Numbered from the stretch's first letter, positions 46,599 through 55,961 are shown. The stretch: 64,000 nt of DNA from Bacteroides ovatus (GCF_001314995.1 NZ_CP012938.1:124001-188000); one strand, 5' to 3'. Numbers and translations are program-made. Notes: generated by a model from the sequence alone, not told the origin.

Positions 46599-47507
46599 CT
46601 ATTGGAGATTAGCTGCCAGAAACTTACACATTTCTTCGATACTTTTTCCCCGACGGCGGGCATAATCTTCAAGTTGGTCTTCTCCAATCTTTCCGACGGA
46701 GAAGTATTCGGAAGCCGGATGTGAAAACATAAGTCCGCAAACAGAAGCGTGCGGGTACATAGCTCCGTTTTCGGTCAGCGAAATGCCTATCTGCTTCATG
46801 TCCAACAGTTCATCCAACAGGAAGTTGACAGATTGATCCGGTAAAGACGGGTAGCCGACAGCAGGACGAATGCCCTGATACTTTTCGACCAGTAAGTCCG
46901 CTATGCCTAAATTCTCGTCTTTGGCATATCCCCACGCTTCTTTGCGCACATATTCATGCATCTTTTCTGTTGCTGCTTCTGCCAGTCGGTCGGAGAGGGT
47001 TTGGACAAGCAGGTGTTTATAAGGGTCCTGTTCGTACAATCCTTCCATGTCCGCATCAATGGAAGAGGCAAAAGCACCGATGGTATCCGGGATGCCGGAA
47101 GAGATCGGGCGGATAAAGTCACTGAGACAAAGAAAAGGACTACCGTCTCTTTTCGGCGTTTGCTGGCGCAGTAAAGGAAAAGTGATGAACCGGTCTTTTT
47201 CTTTCTCAATAATCAGGTTATCCCCGTCAGAGTTTGCCTTGCAAAGCTTAAAGATGGTCTTTACTTCATAATCCCGGTCAAGCAGATCGAGCATCCGGTT
47301 GGCCTCTTTGAATAGCTGCATTGCTTCGGAAGCTTTATTACGTTCTTCTTCCGGGAAAGTTGTCAGCCACGAAGCACGGCAGGCATCACATCCGTGAATG
47401 TTGGCGATGGCTGCAAAACGTGGCTGGAACCCCCATGCGTGGAAAAAGTAAATCCAGTTGATGTAGGGAGTGACTGTATGTATTTTATAAGACAAAATGG
47501 TACTCAT
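46599..47507 (-). CDS. Stand-alone vitamin B12-dependent methionine synthase activation domain
   Basis: This 302-residue protein matches the C-terminal AdoMet-binding reactivation domain of MetH. It has IRPAVGYPSLPDQ (SAM-binding RPxxGYP motif) and SHPASEYFSVGKIGEDQLEDY followed by ARRRGKSIEEM near the end. The N-terminus (HTVTPYINWIYFFHAWGFQP) is also typical. It would reductively methylate oxidised cobalamin in a separately encoded MetH. It is transcribed 25 bases after pyrC. Having this domain as a separate protein is seen in Bacteroidota; the partner gene is outside the window. Confidence 0.88.
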   Translation of the reverse strand: MSTILSYKIHTVTPYINWIYFFHAWGFQPRFAAIANIHGCDACRASWLTTFPEEERNKASEAMQLFKEANRMLDLLDRDYEVKTIFKLCKANSDGDNLIIEKEKDRFITFPLLRQQTPKRDGSPFLCLSDFIRPISSGIPDTIGAFASSIDADMEGLYEQDPYKHLLVQTLSDRLAEAATEKMHEYVRKEAWGYAKDENLGIADLLVEKYQGIRPAVGYPSLPDQSVNFLLDELLDMKQIGISLTENGAMYPHASVCGLMFSHPASEYFSVGKIGEDQLEDYARRRGKSIEEMCKFLAANLQ

Positions 47508-47532
47508 AGGCTTGTTGAAAGCGAGCTGCTGT

Positions 47533-48870
47533 TTATCTGAATCTTAATTCCTGTCCGCGATAAGTCTCGTCTATTTCTCCGTTGTTATATAACAGATGTC
47601 CGTTTACAAATGTTTTCTCTACTTTCCAGTCGAATGTGTGTCCCTCTAATGGGCTCCATTTACATTTGCTTAGAATACAATCGGTTGTTACAGTCCATTC
47701 GCTTCCGGGACGGACTAATACCAGGTCAGCCTGATAGCCTTTGCGAATGAATCCTCTGTTTTGTATCTCATACATCTGCGCAGGAGCATGAGCCATCTTT
47801 TCTACTACTTTTTCGATAGTAAACACTCCTTTTTCTGTCAACTCCAACATGCTGACGAGTGAGAACTGAATCATCGGCATTCCGGACATTGCTTTTAAGG
47901 CACCGCCTTCTTTTTCGCTAAGTAAATGTGGGGCATGATCTGTGGCAATAGCATCAATCAAACCGCTATTGACAGCCTCTCGCAAAGCTTTCCGGTCTTG
48001 CGCTGTCTTAATGGCAGGGTTGCATTTGATGCGGGCACCCAGTGTCTGATAGTCCTCTTCCGTAAAGAGCAGATGAGAAACACAGGCTTCTGCCGTGATC
48101 TTTTTTTGTACCAAAGGTACATTAGAAAACAGGCTCAACTCTTTAGCTGTGGAAATATGCATGATGTGCAGGCGGGCGTTTGTCTCACGTGCCAACTGCA
48201 CTGCCAGTTCGGATGAACGATAGCAAGCTTCTTCCGAACGAAGGAGCGGATGAAGAGCCAAAGGTACGTCGTCTCCGTATTCTTTCTTATATTTATCCGT
48301 GTTTTCTTTGATAATTCCCTGATCTTCGCAATGAGCAGCGATGAGCAGATCGGTTCCACCGAATATATTACGCAGACTGGCCATCCGGTCTACCAGCATA
48401 TTGCCGGTGCTTGAACCCATAAATAACTTCACTCCACAAACCCGGTGTTTATCCAGTTGTGCAAACTGGGTATAGTTATTATTCGTTGCTCCGAAATAGC
48501 AGGAATAGTTGACTGCTGACTTTTCACCCAACAGAACAAATTTTTCCTCCAAAGCCTCCAATGTGGTAGTTTGCGGATTGGTATTGGGCATATCCATGAT
48601 AGAGGTGACACCTCCTGCTGCCGCAGCACGACTTTCTGTGGTGATATCTGCCTTATGAGTCAGTCCGGGATCGCGGAAATGCACATGTTCGTCGATAGCA
48701 CCCGGCAAAAGATAACACCCGGTTGCGTCTATTATCTCGTCGCAGGGGGCAGTTGCGTTTTCTTCACCAACCAATATTTCGGCTATCTTTTCATTCTCGA
48801 TTACTACTGAACCCAGAACTTTTCTTCCTTCGTTGACAACAACGGCGTTTTGAATCAGTGTACGTTTCAT
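47533..48870 (-). CDS. pyrC: Dihydroorotase (PyrC, class I)
   Basis: This 445-residue amidohydrolase has the metal-binding HVHFRDPG, CHLLFTEEDY and ATDHAPHLLSEKEGG motifs and substrate-contact segments IMDMPNTNPQTTT and VKLFMGSSTGNML. It cyclises carbamoyl-aspartate to dihydroorotate in pyrimidine synthesis. Length and motifs fit the class I (long) type. Its ATG overlaps the stop of the glycosyltransferase upstream by four bases, so the two are translationally coupled. Confidence 0.95.
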   Translation of the reverse strand: MKRTLIQNAVVVNEGRKVLGSVVIENEKIAEILVGEENATAPCDEIIDATGCYLLPGAIDEHVHFRDPGLTHKADITTESRAAAAGGVTSIMDMPNTNPQTTTLEALEEKFVLLGEKSAVNYSCYFGATNNNYTQFAQLDKHRVCGVKLFMGSSTGNMLVDRMASLRNIFGGTDLLIAAHCEDQGIIKENTDKYKKEYGDDVPLALHPLLRSEEACYRSSELAVQLARETNARLHIMHISTAKELSLFSNVPLVQKKITAEACVSHLLFTEEDYQTLGARIKCNPAIKTAQDRKALREAVNSGLIDAIATDHAPHLLSEKEGGALKAMSGMPMIQFSLVSMLELTEKGVFTIEKVVEKMAHAPAQMYEIQNRGFIRKGYQADLVLVRPGSEWTVTTDCILSKCKWSPLEGHTFDWKVEKTFVNGHLLYNNGEIDETYRGQELRFR

Positions 48871-49610
48871 TTCTTTTGTGGGAATTTATGGAACCAACTA
48901 TTTACTTTTAATTTTATCACACCAAATATGGCTTCTCCAAAGATGCTGCTATTCATTTTAGAAGTCCCTAATTCACGATTAATAAAGATAACGGGAACCT
49001 CGATAATTTTGAAACCACACTTATAAGCAGTGAATTTCATTTCAATCTGAAAGGCATATCCTTTGAAGCGAATATGATCTAAATCGATTGTTTCCAACAC
49101 CTGGCGGCGGTAGCAAACAAATCCGGCAGTGGTGTCATGTACAGGTATTCCGGTGATAAACCGCACATATTTAGAGGCAAAGTATGACATCAATACCCGT
49201 CCCATCGGCCAATTCACTACATTCACTCCGCTGACATAACGGGAACCGATGGATACATCTCCTCCTTGTTCCGAACAAGCCTGATACAAACGGGGTAAAT
49301 CATTCGGATTATGACTGAAGTCTGCATCCATTTCAAAAATATACTCGTATGCGTGTTCCAGTGCCCATTTAAATCCGGTAATGTAGGCAGTACCCAGTCC
49401 TAGTTTTCCTTTACGTTCTATCATAAAAAGCTGTTCGGGAAATTCTTGTTGCAGTTTTCTTACGATGGTTGCCGTTCCGTCCGGAGAGCCGTCTTCTATG
49501 ACCAGAATATGGAATACTTGGGGAAGGCCGAAAACGGCACGGATGATATTTTCTATGTTCTCCCGTTCATTATAGGTGGGGATAATTACAATGCTATCCG
49601 ATGTCTGCAT
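48867..49610 (-). CDS. Polyprenyl-phosphate mannosyltransferase-like GT2 (DPM1 type)
   Basis: This 247-residue protein is a single GT-A domain without C-terminal membrane helices. Motifs are VIIPTYNERENIENII, VIEDGSPDGTA (DXD-like nucleotide site), EMDADFSHNPNDLPRL (catalytic DAD) and IPVHDTTAGFVCYRR. These are the signatures of soluble dolichol/polyprenol-phosphate-mannose synthases, which make the lipid-linked sugar used in protein or envelope glycosylation. A -7 box TACTTTTG on the minus strand is at 49634-49641, about 24 bases before the ATG. It heads the run GT, pyrC, MetH activation domain, sigma factor, membrane protein. Confidence 0.9.
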   Translation of the reverse strand: MQTSDSIVIIPTYNERENIENIIRAVFGLPQVFHILVIEDGSPDGTATIVRKLQQEFPEQLFMIERKGKLGLGTAYITGFKWALEHAYEYIFEMDADFSHNPNDLPRLYQACSEQGGDVSIGSRYVSGVNVVNWPMGRVLMSYFASKYVRFITGIPVHDTTAGFVCYRRQVLETIDLDHIRFKGYAFQIEMKFTAYKCGFKIIEVPVIFINRELGTSKMNSSIFGEAIFGVIKLKVNSWFHKFPQKK

Positions 49611-49796
49611 ATAGATACTATAAAATTTAGAAACAAAAGTAGTTCTTTTTCCTTTAGTTATAGCTGAACTAAGGAAAATTTAACGTGTTTCATGCCCCAT
49701 GCGGAATAAGACGGCAGATACCTTATTATAATACTTCTGTTCTTTGGGTGTATACTCCCAATCTTTTTTGTAATTTTGCGGGGAAATTTTATAGGT

Positions 49797-52700
49797 ATGA
49801 CAATAACTGAGTTGCAACAACAATATGCTGCCCATCCCAATATGGCAGTAATGAAGCGCTTGTTGAAGGACACTTCCGTTCAGACTGTTTTTTGCGGAGG
49901 ACTGTGTGCATCCGCCGCTTCTCTTTTTTCTTCTGTACTGGTGCAAGAGGGTGGTTGCCCGTTTGTATTTATTTTAGGTGATCTTGAAGAAGCCGGATAT
50001 TTCTATCACGACTTGACGCAGATATTGGGTACGGAAAGAGTATTGTTCTTTCCATCTTCATTCCGTCGCTCCATCAAGTATGGACAAAAAGATGCGGCCA
50101 ATGAGATTTTGCGTACAGAAGTACTTAGCCGCTTGCAAAAGGGGGAAGAGGGATTATGTATCGTTACGTACCCGGATGCATTGGCGGAGAAAGTGGTGTC
50201 GCGCAAGGAATTGAGTAATAAAACGCTGAAGCTGAATGTAGGAGAGAAAGTGGATACCACTTTCATCACCGATGTGTTGCATAGTTATGGTTTTGAATAT
50301 GTAGACTACGTATATGAGCCGGGACAATATGCTGTTCGCGGTAGTATTATCGACGTTTTCTCTTTTGCTTCGGAATATCCTTATCGCATCGATTTCTTTG
50401 GTGATGAAGTGGAAAGTGTTCGTACCTTTGAAGTGGAGTCTCAATTATCCCGTGAGAAGAAAGATGGAGTGTCTATCGTTCCCGATTTGGCGGTGACAGG
50501 AGATGTAGCGACTTCTTTTCTGGATTTTATCCCGAAAGAGACTACCTTGGCGATGCGCGATTTTCTTTGGTTGCGCGAGCGAATCCAGGTGGTACACGAT
50601 GAGGCGCTGACTCCACAGGCAATAGCCGTTCAGGAGGCCGAAGAGAATGGTGGCATTACATTGGAAGGGAAATTGATAGACGGCAGCGAGTTTACTGTAC
50701 GGGCACTCGATTTCCGCCGGTTGGAATTTGGTAATAAACCGACCGGAACGCCCAATGCCAGCGTTACTTTCAATACATCTGCCCAGCCTATCTTTCATAA
50801 GAATTTCGATCTGGTAGCTTCTTCTTTTAAGGATTATCTGGAAAAAGGCTATTCGCTTTATATCTGCAGTGACAGCATGAAGCAAACAGATCGTATCAAA
50901 GCTATTTTTGAAGATCGGGGTGATAAGATTAATTTTACTCCCGTAGAACGTACCATTCACGAAGGTTTTGTAGATAACACACTGCGGCTCTGTATCTTCA
51001 CAGACCATCAGTTGTTTGATCGTTTTCATAAATATAATCTGAAAAGTGATAAAGCCCGTTCGGGAAAAGTGGCACTATCCTTGAAAGAACTGAATCAGTT
51101 CACTCCGGGAGACTATGTGGTGCATACGGATCATGGTATCGGACGTTTTTCCGGCTTGGTACGTATTCCGAATGGTGACACTACGCAAGAGGTTTTGAAA
51201 CTGGTGTTTCAAAATGAAGATGTGGTGTTCGTCTCTATTCATTCCCTGCATAAGGTTTCCAAATATAAAGGTAAAGAAGGAGAGGCTCCCCGGCTTAACA
51301 AATTAGGTACAGGTGCATGGGAGAAACTGAAAGAACGTACGAAGAGTAAAATCAAGGACATTGCCCGCGATTTGATAAAATTGTATTCGCAGCGTCGTCA
51401 GGAAAAAGGTTTCTCTTACAGTCCCGATAGTTTCTTGCAGCGTGAGCTGGAAGCATCCTTTATTTATGAAGATACACCGGATCAGAGTAAGGCGACGATT
51501 GATGTCAAGGCAGATATGGAAAGTGACCGCCCGATGGACCGTCTAGTCTGTGGCGATGTAGGATTTGGAAAAACAGAAGTTGCGATTCGTGCGGCTTTCA
51601 AAGCTGTTGCCGATAATAAACAAGTAGCCGTTCTGGTTCCGACAACAGTACTTGCTTACCAGCATTTTCAGACTTTCCGTGAACGTCTGAAAGGCTTGCC
51701 GTGTCGGGTGGAATATTTAAGCCGCGCACGTACTGCCGCACAGACCAAAGCTGTATTGAAGGGATTGAAAGATGGAGATGTCGGTATTCTGATAGGTACC
51801 CACCGTATCTTGGGAAAAGATGTCCAGTTTAAAGACTTGGGATTGTTGATTGTGGACGAAGAACAGAAATTCGGTGTCTCTGTCAAAGAAAAGCTGCGCC
51901 AGTTGAAAGTGAATGTGGATACACTGACTATGACTGCTACTCCAATTCCCCGTACCCTTCAATTTTCATTGATGGGTGCACGCGACTTGAGTGTGATTTC
52001 TACTCCGCCACCCAACCGCTATCCGATTCAGACCGAAGTGCATACTTTTAATGAAGAAGTGATAACGGATGCCATCAATTTTGAGATGAGCCGCAACGGT
52101 CAAGTCTTCTTTGTCAATAACCGGATTGCGAACTTGCCGGAATTGAAAGCGATGATCGAACGTCATATCCCGGATTGCCGTGTAGCGATTGGACATGGAC
52201 AGATGGAACCGACAGAGCTGGAGAAGATTATTCTGGATTTTGTCAACTACGACTATGATGTACTCTTGGCAACTACAATCATCGAAAGTGGTATTGATAT
52301 TCCGAATGCCAACACTATCATTATCAATCAGGCGCAAAACTTTGGATTGAGTGATCTCCATCAGATGCGTGGACGGGTAGGGCGTAGTAATAAAAAAGCT
52401 TTTTGTTATCTGCTGGCTCCTCCGTTAGGTAGTTTGACAGCCGAAGGAAGGCGACGTCTTCAAGCAATTGAAAACTTTAGTGATTTGGGAAGTGGCATTC
52501 ATATCGCCATGCAGGATTTGGATATTCGTGGAGCCGGAAATCTGCTTGGAGCCGAACAAAGCGGATTTGTTGCCGATTTGGGATATGAGACATATCAGAA
52601 AATTCTTACTGAAGCTGTCCATGAGTTAAAGACAGACGAGTTTGCAGAACTGTATGCGGATGAAATCAAGGGCGAAGGACAAATTAGTGGAGAAGAGTTT

Positions 52701-53159
52701 GTAGACGAGTGTCAGGTAGAAAGCGACCTCGAACTATTGTTGCCTGCCAACTACGTAACAGGCAGCAGCGAACGTATGTTGCTCTATCGCGAACTGGATG
52801 GACTGACATTGGACAAAGATGTGGAAGCTTTCCGTGCTCGTCTGGAAGACCGCTTCGGACCGGTTCCCCGGGAAACGGAAGAACTACTCCGTATTGTGCC
52901 TCTACGCCGTCTTGCAGCCCGTTTGGGTGCAGAGAAAATCTTCCTGAAAGGTGGGCGGATGACCTTGTTTTTTGTTTCCAATCCGGATAGTCCGTTCTAT
53001 CAAAGTAAGGCTTTTGGTAAAGTGATAGACTATATGATGAAATATACTCGTCGTTGTGATTTGCGTGAACAGAACGGCAGACGGAGTATGCTGATTAAGG
53101 ATGTTACTAATGTGGAAACGGCGGTCAGTGTGTTGCAGGAGATTGTGGCTTTGCAATGA
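49797..53159 (+). CDS. mfd: Transcription-repair coupling factor Mfd
   Basis: This 1120-residue protein starts at ATG 49797; an open TTG at 49776 overlaps the -7 box TAATTTTG (49771-49778), so the ATG is preferred. Domains are UvrB-homology (about 1-420), an RNA-polymerase-interacting CarD-like domain (GDYVVHTDHGIGRFSGL, about 440-510), a helicase with Walker A GDVGFGKT at 586-593, DEEQ box VDEEQKFG and motif VI QMRGRVGRS, and a C-terminal TRCF domain that masks UvrA binding. It removes stalled RNA polymerase and recruits excision repair. Confidence 0.97.
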   Translation: MTITELQQQYAAHPNMAVMKRLLKDTSVQTVFCGGLCASAASLFSSVLVQEGGCPFVFILGDLEEAGYFYHDLTQILGTERVLFFPSSFRRSIKYGQKDAANEILRTEVLSRLQKGEEGLCIVTYPDALAEKVVSRKELSNKTLKLNVGEKVDTTFITDVLHSYGFEYVDYVYEPGQYAVRGSIIDVFSFASEYPYRIDFFGDEVESVRTFEVESQLSREKKDGVSIVPDLAVTGDVATSFLDFIPKETTLAMRDFLWLRERIQVVHDEALTPQAIAVQEAEENGGITLEGKLIDGSEFTVRALDFRRLEFGNKPTGTPNASVTFNTSAQPIFHKNFDLVASSFKDYLEKGYSLYICSDSMKQTDRIKAIFEDRGDKINFTPVERTIHEGFVDNTLRLCIFTDHQLFDRFHKYNLKSDKARSGKVALSLKELNQFTPGDYVVHTDHGIGRFSGLVRIPNGDTTQEVLKLVFQNEDVVFVSIHSLHKVSKYKGKEGEAPRLNKLGTGAWEKLKERTKSKIKDIARDLIKLYSQRRQEKGFSYSPDSFLQRELEASFIYEDTPDQSKATIDVKADMESDRPMDRLVCGDVGFGKTEVAIRAAFKAVADNKQVAVLVPTTVLAYQHFQTFRERLKGLPCRVEYLSRARTAAQTKAVLKGLKDGDVGILIGTHRILGKDVQFKDLGLLIVDEEQKFGVSVKEKLRQLKVNVDTLTMTATPIPRTLQFSLMGARDLSVISTPPPNRYPIQTEVHTFNEEVITDAINFEMSRNGQVFFVNNRIANLPELKAMIERHIPDCRVAIGHGQMEPTELEKIILDFVNYDYDVLLATTIIESGIDIPNANTIIINQAQNFGLSDLHQMRGRVGRSNKKAFCYLLAPPLGSLTAEGRRRLQAIENFSDLGSGIHIAMQDLDIRGAGNLLGAEQSGFVADLGYETYQKILTEAVHELKTDEFAELYADEIKGEGQISGEEFVDECQVESDLELLLPANYVTGSSERMLLYRELDGLTLDKDVEAFRARLEDRFGPVPRETEELLRIVPLRRLAARLGAEKIFLKGGRMTLFFVSNPDSPFYQSKAFGKVIDYMMKYTRRCDLREQNGRRSMLIKDVTNVETAVSVLQEIVALQ

Positions 53160-53209
53160 TAAGTGGACTCTGATAATTGGTGTTTTTTAATGAGATTCAA
53201 AAGAATAAG

Positions 53210-53241
53210 TTTGTTTTATTACATAAGTCTGTTTATCTTTG
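53210..53241 (+). promoter_or_regulatory. Promoter of the toxin-antitoxin pair
   Basis: TTTG (53210-53213), a 20-base spacer and TATCTTTG (53234-53241) form a full consensus promoter, starting transcription about 22 bases before the antitoxin ATG. Confidence 0.75.
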
Positions 53242-53269
53242 AACTCATAATAATTTAGGTATTACAGAT

Positions 53270-53482
53270 ATGGCTGCAAAATATGAACCACAGGAAAATG
53301 AGATGCCGGAACAGGTTAATGAACCGATAGCTGCTTATCAAAGGACAGCTTCTGATATGAGTCTTTATATCCCTACGGAATATGAAAGAGAGATTATCAT
53401 GCGTTCGGAAAAGGATTATGAAGAAGGTCGGTTGTATACTCAAGAAGAGGTCGATAAGCAGGTGAAACAATGGCTAGATTAA
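53270..53482 (+). CDS. Probable type II antitoxin
   Basis: This 70-residue protein has an acidic, mostly disordered N-terminus (EPQENEMPEQVNEP), and its C-terminal half (EREIIMRSEKDYEEGRLYTQ) has the helix and EGRLYTxEEV pattern of Bacteroides antitoxins that pair with RelE/ParE toxins. It overlaps the toxin gene by 13 bases. It has no evident DNA-binding fold, so autoregulation would need the complex or another factor. Confidence 0.75.
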   Translation: MAAKYEPQENEMPEQVNEPIAAYQRTASDMSLYIPTEYEREIIMRSEKDYEEGRLYTQEEVDKQVKQWLD

Positions 53483-53766
53483 AGATTGTGTGGACAGAAA
53501 CTGCTACAATTGTTTTGCGGCGGATTTTGACTTTCTATCGTGTAAGAAACGGAAATTCCAAATATAGTCGTTCTATCTATACAATGATAAACGATGTTCT
53601 GAAGTTAGTTGCCAAATATCCATATATATACAAAGCTACTTCTGTGCCTAATATACGTGTTTTTCATTGTGATTACTTTAAGGTATATTATAGAGTGCTT
53701 GAAGAATATATTCTTGTGGAAGCTATTTTTGATACTCGCCAAGATCCTGATAAAGCCCCTTTTTAA
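53470..53766 (+). CDS. RelE/ParE-superfamily toxin
   Basis: This 98-residue protein reads KIVWTETATIVLRRILTFYRVRN at the N-terminus and has NIRVFHCDYFKVYYRV plus a C-terminal IFDTRQDPDK. The last segment (D.R.DP.K) is the usual end of ParE/RelE plasmid-stabilisation toxins in Bacteroidota. Such toxins cleave ribosome-bound mRNA or poison gyrase; sequence alone does not decide which. It overlaps the antitoxin by 13 bases and converges on the YgiQ gene with only 4 bases between them. Confidence 0.82.
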   Translation: MARLKIVWTETATIVLRRILTFYRVRNGNSKYSRSIYTMINDVLKLVAKYPYIYKATSVPNIRVFHCDYFKVYYRVLEEYILVEAIFDTRQDPDKAPF

Positions 53767-53770
53767 GAAT

Positions 53771-55630
53771 TTATCTTTTCTTTCCGTATAACTTGTCTAT
53801 CAAATCTGAACGTCCGATACGTCTCAACTCATTGATGATGTTTTTTCGTTCTTCCGGTTTGTACCAGAAAAAGAATTGGCGTTGTGCAAGTTTCTCCCGT
53901 TGGGTTTTGGCACTGAATATCGGTTCTAGCGTGTATGGATGGAATCCGCTATACCAGGCTTCGGTAGCCACTGTCATCGGAGTAGGAGTGAAGTCCTGCA
54001 CTTGTTCCAGGTGGAAGTCCAGACGTTTGGTGATAACGGCAAGTTCCGCCATGTCTTCTTCATTGCATCCGGGATGCGAAGAGATAAAATACGGAATCAG
54101 TTGTTGACGCAGATTTTCTTCCCGGTTGATGCGGTCGAATATCTTTTTGAATGTTTCAAATTGCTCAAAAGAAGGTTTGCGCATTACGGATAATACCCGG
54201 TCACTGGTATGCTCCGGAGCTACTTTTAACCGGCCACTCACATGATTGACTATCAATTCACGGGTATATTCGGCAGTGCTACGGTTGATAGCTTCATCTT
54301 TGCTTTGATGAAGTAACAGGTCATAGCGTACACCGCTACCGATAAACGATTTTTTGATTCCGGGCAAGGTATCCACGGCATGGTAAATATCCAGTAAAGG
54401 GCGGTGATCGGTATTCAAATTCGGACAAACTTTCGGGTGAATACATGACGGTCGTTTGCATTTTTTGCAAATAGCTTCATCTTTCCCTTTCATCTGATAC
54501 ATATTAGCGGAAGGACCTCCCAAATCACTTAAATATCCCTTGAAATCGGGTAACTGAATAACTTCTTTTACCTCTTTCAGTATAGACTCTTTGCTTCGGC
54601 TGACAATAAACTTTCCCTGATGGGCGGAAATGGTACAGAATGCACAGCCGCCGAAACATCCCCGGTGAATGTTGATGGAAAATTTAATCATATCGTATGC
54701 CGGAATCCGTTTCCCTTTGTATTTTGGATGAGGCAGGCGGGTATATGGTAAATCAAACGAATGATCGAGGTCTTTCTGGCTCATCGGAGGATAGGGAGGA
54801 TTGACTACGACTATCTTATTCCCTACTGCTTGTGTGATTCGTGAAGCCGAATATTTGTTGGATTCTTCTTCGATATGTCGGAAGTTACTAGCCTGTTTCT
54901 TTTTATCTGCCAAACATTCTTCGTGTGAATAAAGTTGAAGGTCATCTTCGGCAGATGTCCATTCTGTTGCACGACAAAGATAGGCTGTCTGGGGCACAGA
55001 TCCGATAATTGTTCTAAATTTGCTGCTTGTCAGTACAGGTTCTTCAGTGGTGAGCAGGCTTTTCATATTTTTCACCAGGTCTGCAAGAGGCTTTTCTCCC
55101 ATTCCGTAGATGAGCAGATCTGCTCCGCTGTCGCACAAAATACTCTTTTGTACTTTGTCCTGCCAATAATCGTAATGACTCAATCGCCTTAAGCTAGCTT
55201 CGATTCCTCCAATGACTACCGGAACATCCGGAAAAAGTTTCTTTAGTATCTGGCTGTAAACTGTAGAAGGATAGTCCGGGCGCATATCCGGTCGGCCGTC
55301 CGGAGTATAAGCATCTTCACTGCGTAGGCGTTTGTTGGCGGTATATTTATTAACCATTGAGTCCATGCATCCGCCGGAAATACCGAAGAATAGCCGTGGA
55401 CGTCCCAACTTCTTGAAGTCGCGTAGGTCGTCACGCCAGTTAGGTTGGGGAACGATGGCTATTTTCAAACCTTCCGCTTCGAGAATGCGTCCGATAACGG
55501 CAGCACCAAAAGAAGGATGATCCACATAAGCATCAGCACTGAATAGAACGACATCCAATTCATTCCATCCGCGAAGTTCAACTTCTTTTTTGGTAGTGGG
55601 TAACCAGTCGGTCAATCGATATTCTTTCAT
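53771..55630 (-). CDS. YgiQ-family (UPF0313) radical SAM protein
   Basis: This 619-residue protein has an N-terminal cobalamin-binding-like domain (VVLFSADAYVDHPSFGAAVI). The radical SAM core carries the cluster motif NIHRGCFGGCAFCTISAHQG, preceded by PYPPMSQKDLD and followed by SDLGGPSANMYQMKGK. A second cysteine set (CKKCKRPSCIHPKVCPNL) is typical of YgiQ. The reaction is unknown. The -7 box TATCTTTG on the minus strand (55635-55642), with TTGG at 55661-55664, is only 4 bases from the ATG, suggesting a leaderless or nearly leaderless mRNA. Confidence 0.92.
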   Translation of the reverse strand: MKEYRLTDWLPTTKKEVELRGWNELDVVLFSADAYVDHPSFGAAVIGRILEAEGLKIAIVPQPNWRDDLRDFKKLGRPRLFFGISGGCMDSMVNKYTANKRLRSEDAYTPDGRPDMRPDYPSTVYSQILKKLFPDVPVVIGGIEASLRRLSHYDYWQDKVQKSILCDSGADLLIYGMGEKPLADLVKNMKSLLTTEEPVLTSSKFRTIIGSVPQTAYLCRATEWTSAEDDLQLYSHEECLADKKKQASNFRHIEEESNKYSASRITQAVGNKIVVVNPPYPPMSQKDLDHSFDLPYTRLPHPKYKGKRIPAYDMIKFSINIHRGCFGGCAFCTISAHQGKFIVSRSKESILKEVKEVIQLPDFKGYLSDLGGPSANMYQMKGKDEAICKKCKRPSCIHPKVCPNLNTDHRPLLDIYHAVDTLPGIKKSFIGSGVRYDLLLHQSKDEAINRSTAEYTRELIVNHVSGRLKVAPEHTSDRVLSVMRKPSFEQFETFKKIFDRINREENLRQQLIPYFISSHPGCNEEDMAELAVITKRLDFHLEQVQDFTPTPMTVATEAWYSGFHPYTLEPIFSAKTQREKLAQRQFFFWYKPEERKNIINELRRIGRSDLIDKLYGKKR

Positions 55631-55634
55631 GCTG

Positions 55635-55664
55635 CAAAGATACGGATAATAAAAAACATCCCAA
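55635..55664 (-). promoter_or_regulatory. Promoter of the YgiQ gene, abutting its start codon
   Basis: Minus-strand TTGG (55661-55664) and TATCTTTG (55635-55642) are separated by 18 bases. The -7 box ends 4 bases before the ATG at 55630. The -33 element overlaps the first unit of the neighbouring 22-base repeat array. Confidence 0.6.
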
Positions 55665-55741
55665 TGATTTTTTTATTCATTGAGATGTTTAACTTCAATC
55701 ATCAGGATGTTTTCTTCCAATCATTGGAGTGTTTTCTTAAA
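55654..55741. repeat. 22-base-period tandem array (three direct units plus one inverted)
   Basis: Direct units start at 55676, 55698 and 55720, exactly 22 bases apart. They share TCAT at positions 2-5, a G-rich centre and GATGTTT or AGTGTTTT at positions 9-17, then CTT. Units at 55698 and 55720 agree at most positions. The preceding 22 bases (55654-55675) match the unit on the opposite strand (ATCATTGGGATGTTT read on the minus strand) and can pair with the following unit. The last unit covers the stop codon of the TusA-like gene. Confidence 0.7.
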
Positions 55742-55961
55742 ACTTCCCGTTGATTGTGAACTGTAATGTCATTTGTTCTCCGTCATAGATTTCACGGAAG
55801 CCGATACCTTGCTCGGACAGATATTCCTTTAGATCCTGAAACGCATCAGCATGGTTCATGATAATCTCTATCGTTTCACCCGGAGTGGCAGTGCACATCG
55901 CTTTTATTGCAGGAATCAGCGGACTGTATGCTGTTATTCCGCAGGTATCTACCGTAATCAT
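55737..55961 (-). CDS. TusA/SirA-like small protein lacking the catalytic cysteine
   Basis: This 74-residue protein reads VDTCGITAYSPLIPAIKAM at the N-terminus, then PGETIEIIMNHADAFQDLKE and GIGFREI. This order (D..G....P.....A, then PG..I.V..D......I..F....G) is the TusA/SirA fold. However, the Cys-Pro of active TusA is replaced (AYSP); the only nearby cysteine is C7. It is therefore unlikely to be a standard sulfur carrier. Its ATG overlaps the TAA of the upstream 105-residue gene by one base, so the two are coupled. Confidence 0.65.
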   Translation of the reverse strand: MITVDTCGITAYSPLIPAIKAMCTATPGETIEIIMNHADAFQDLKEYLSEQGIGFREIYDGEQMTLQFTINGKF

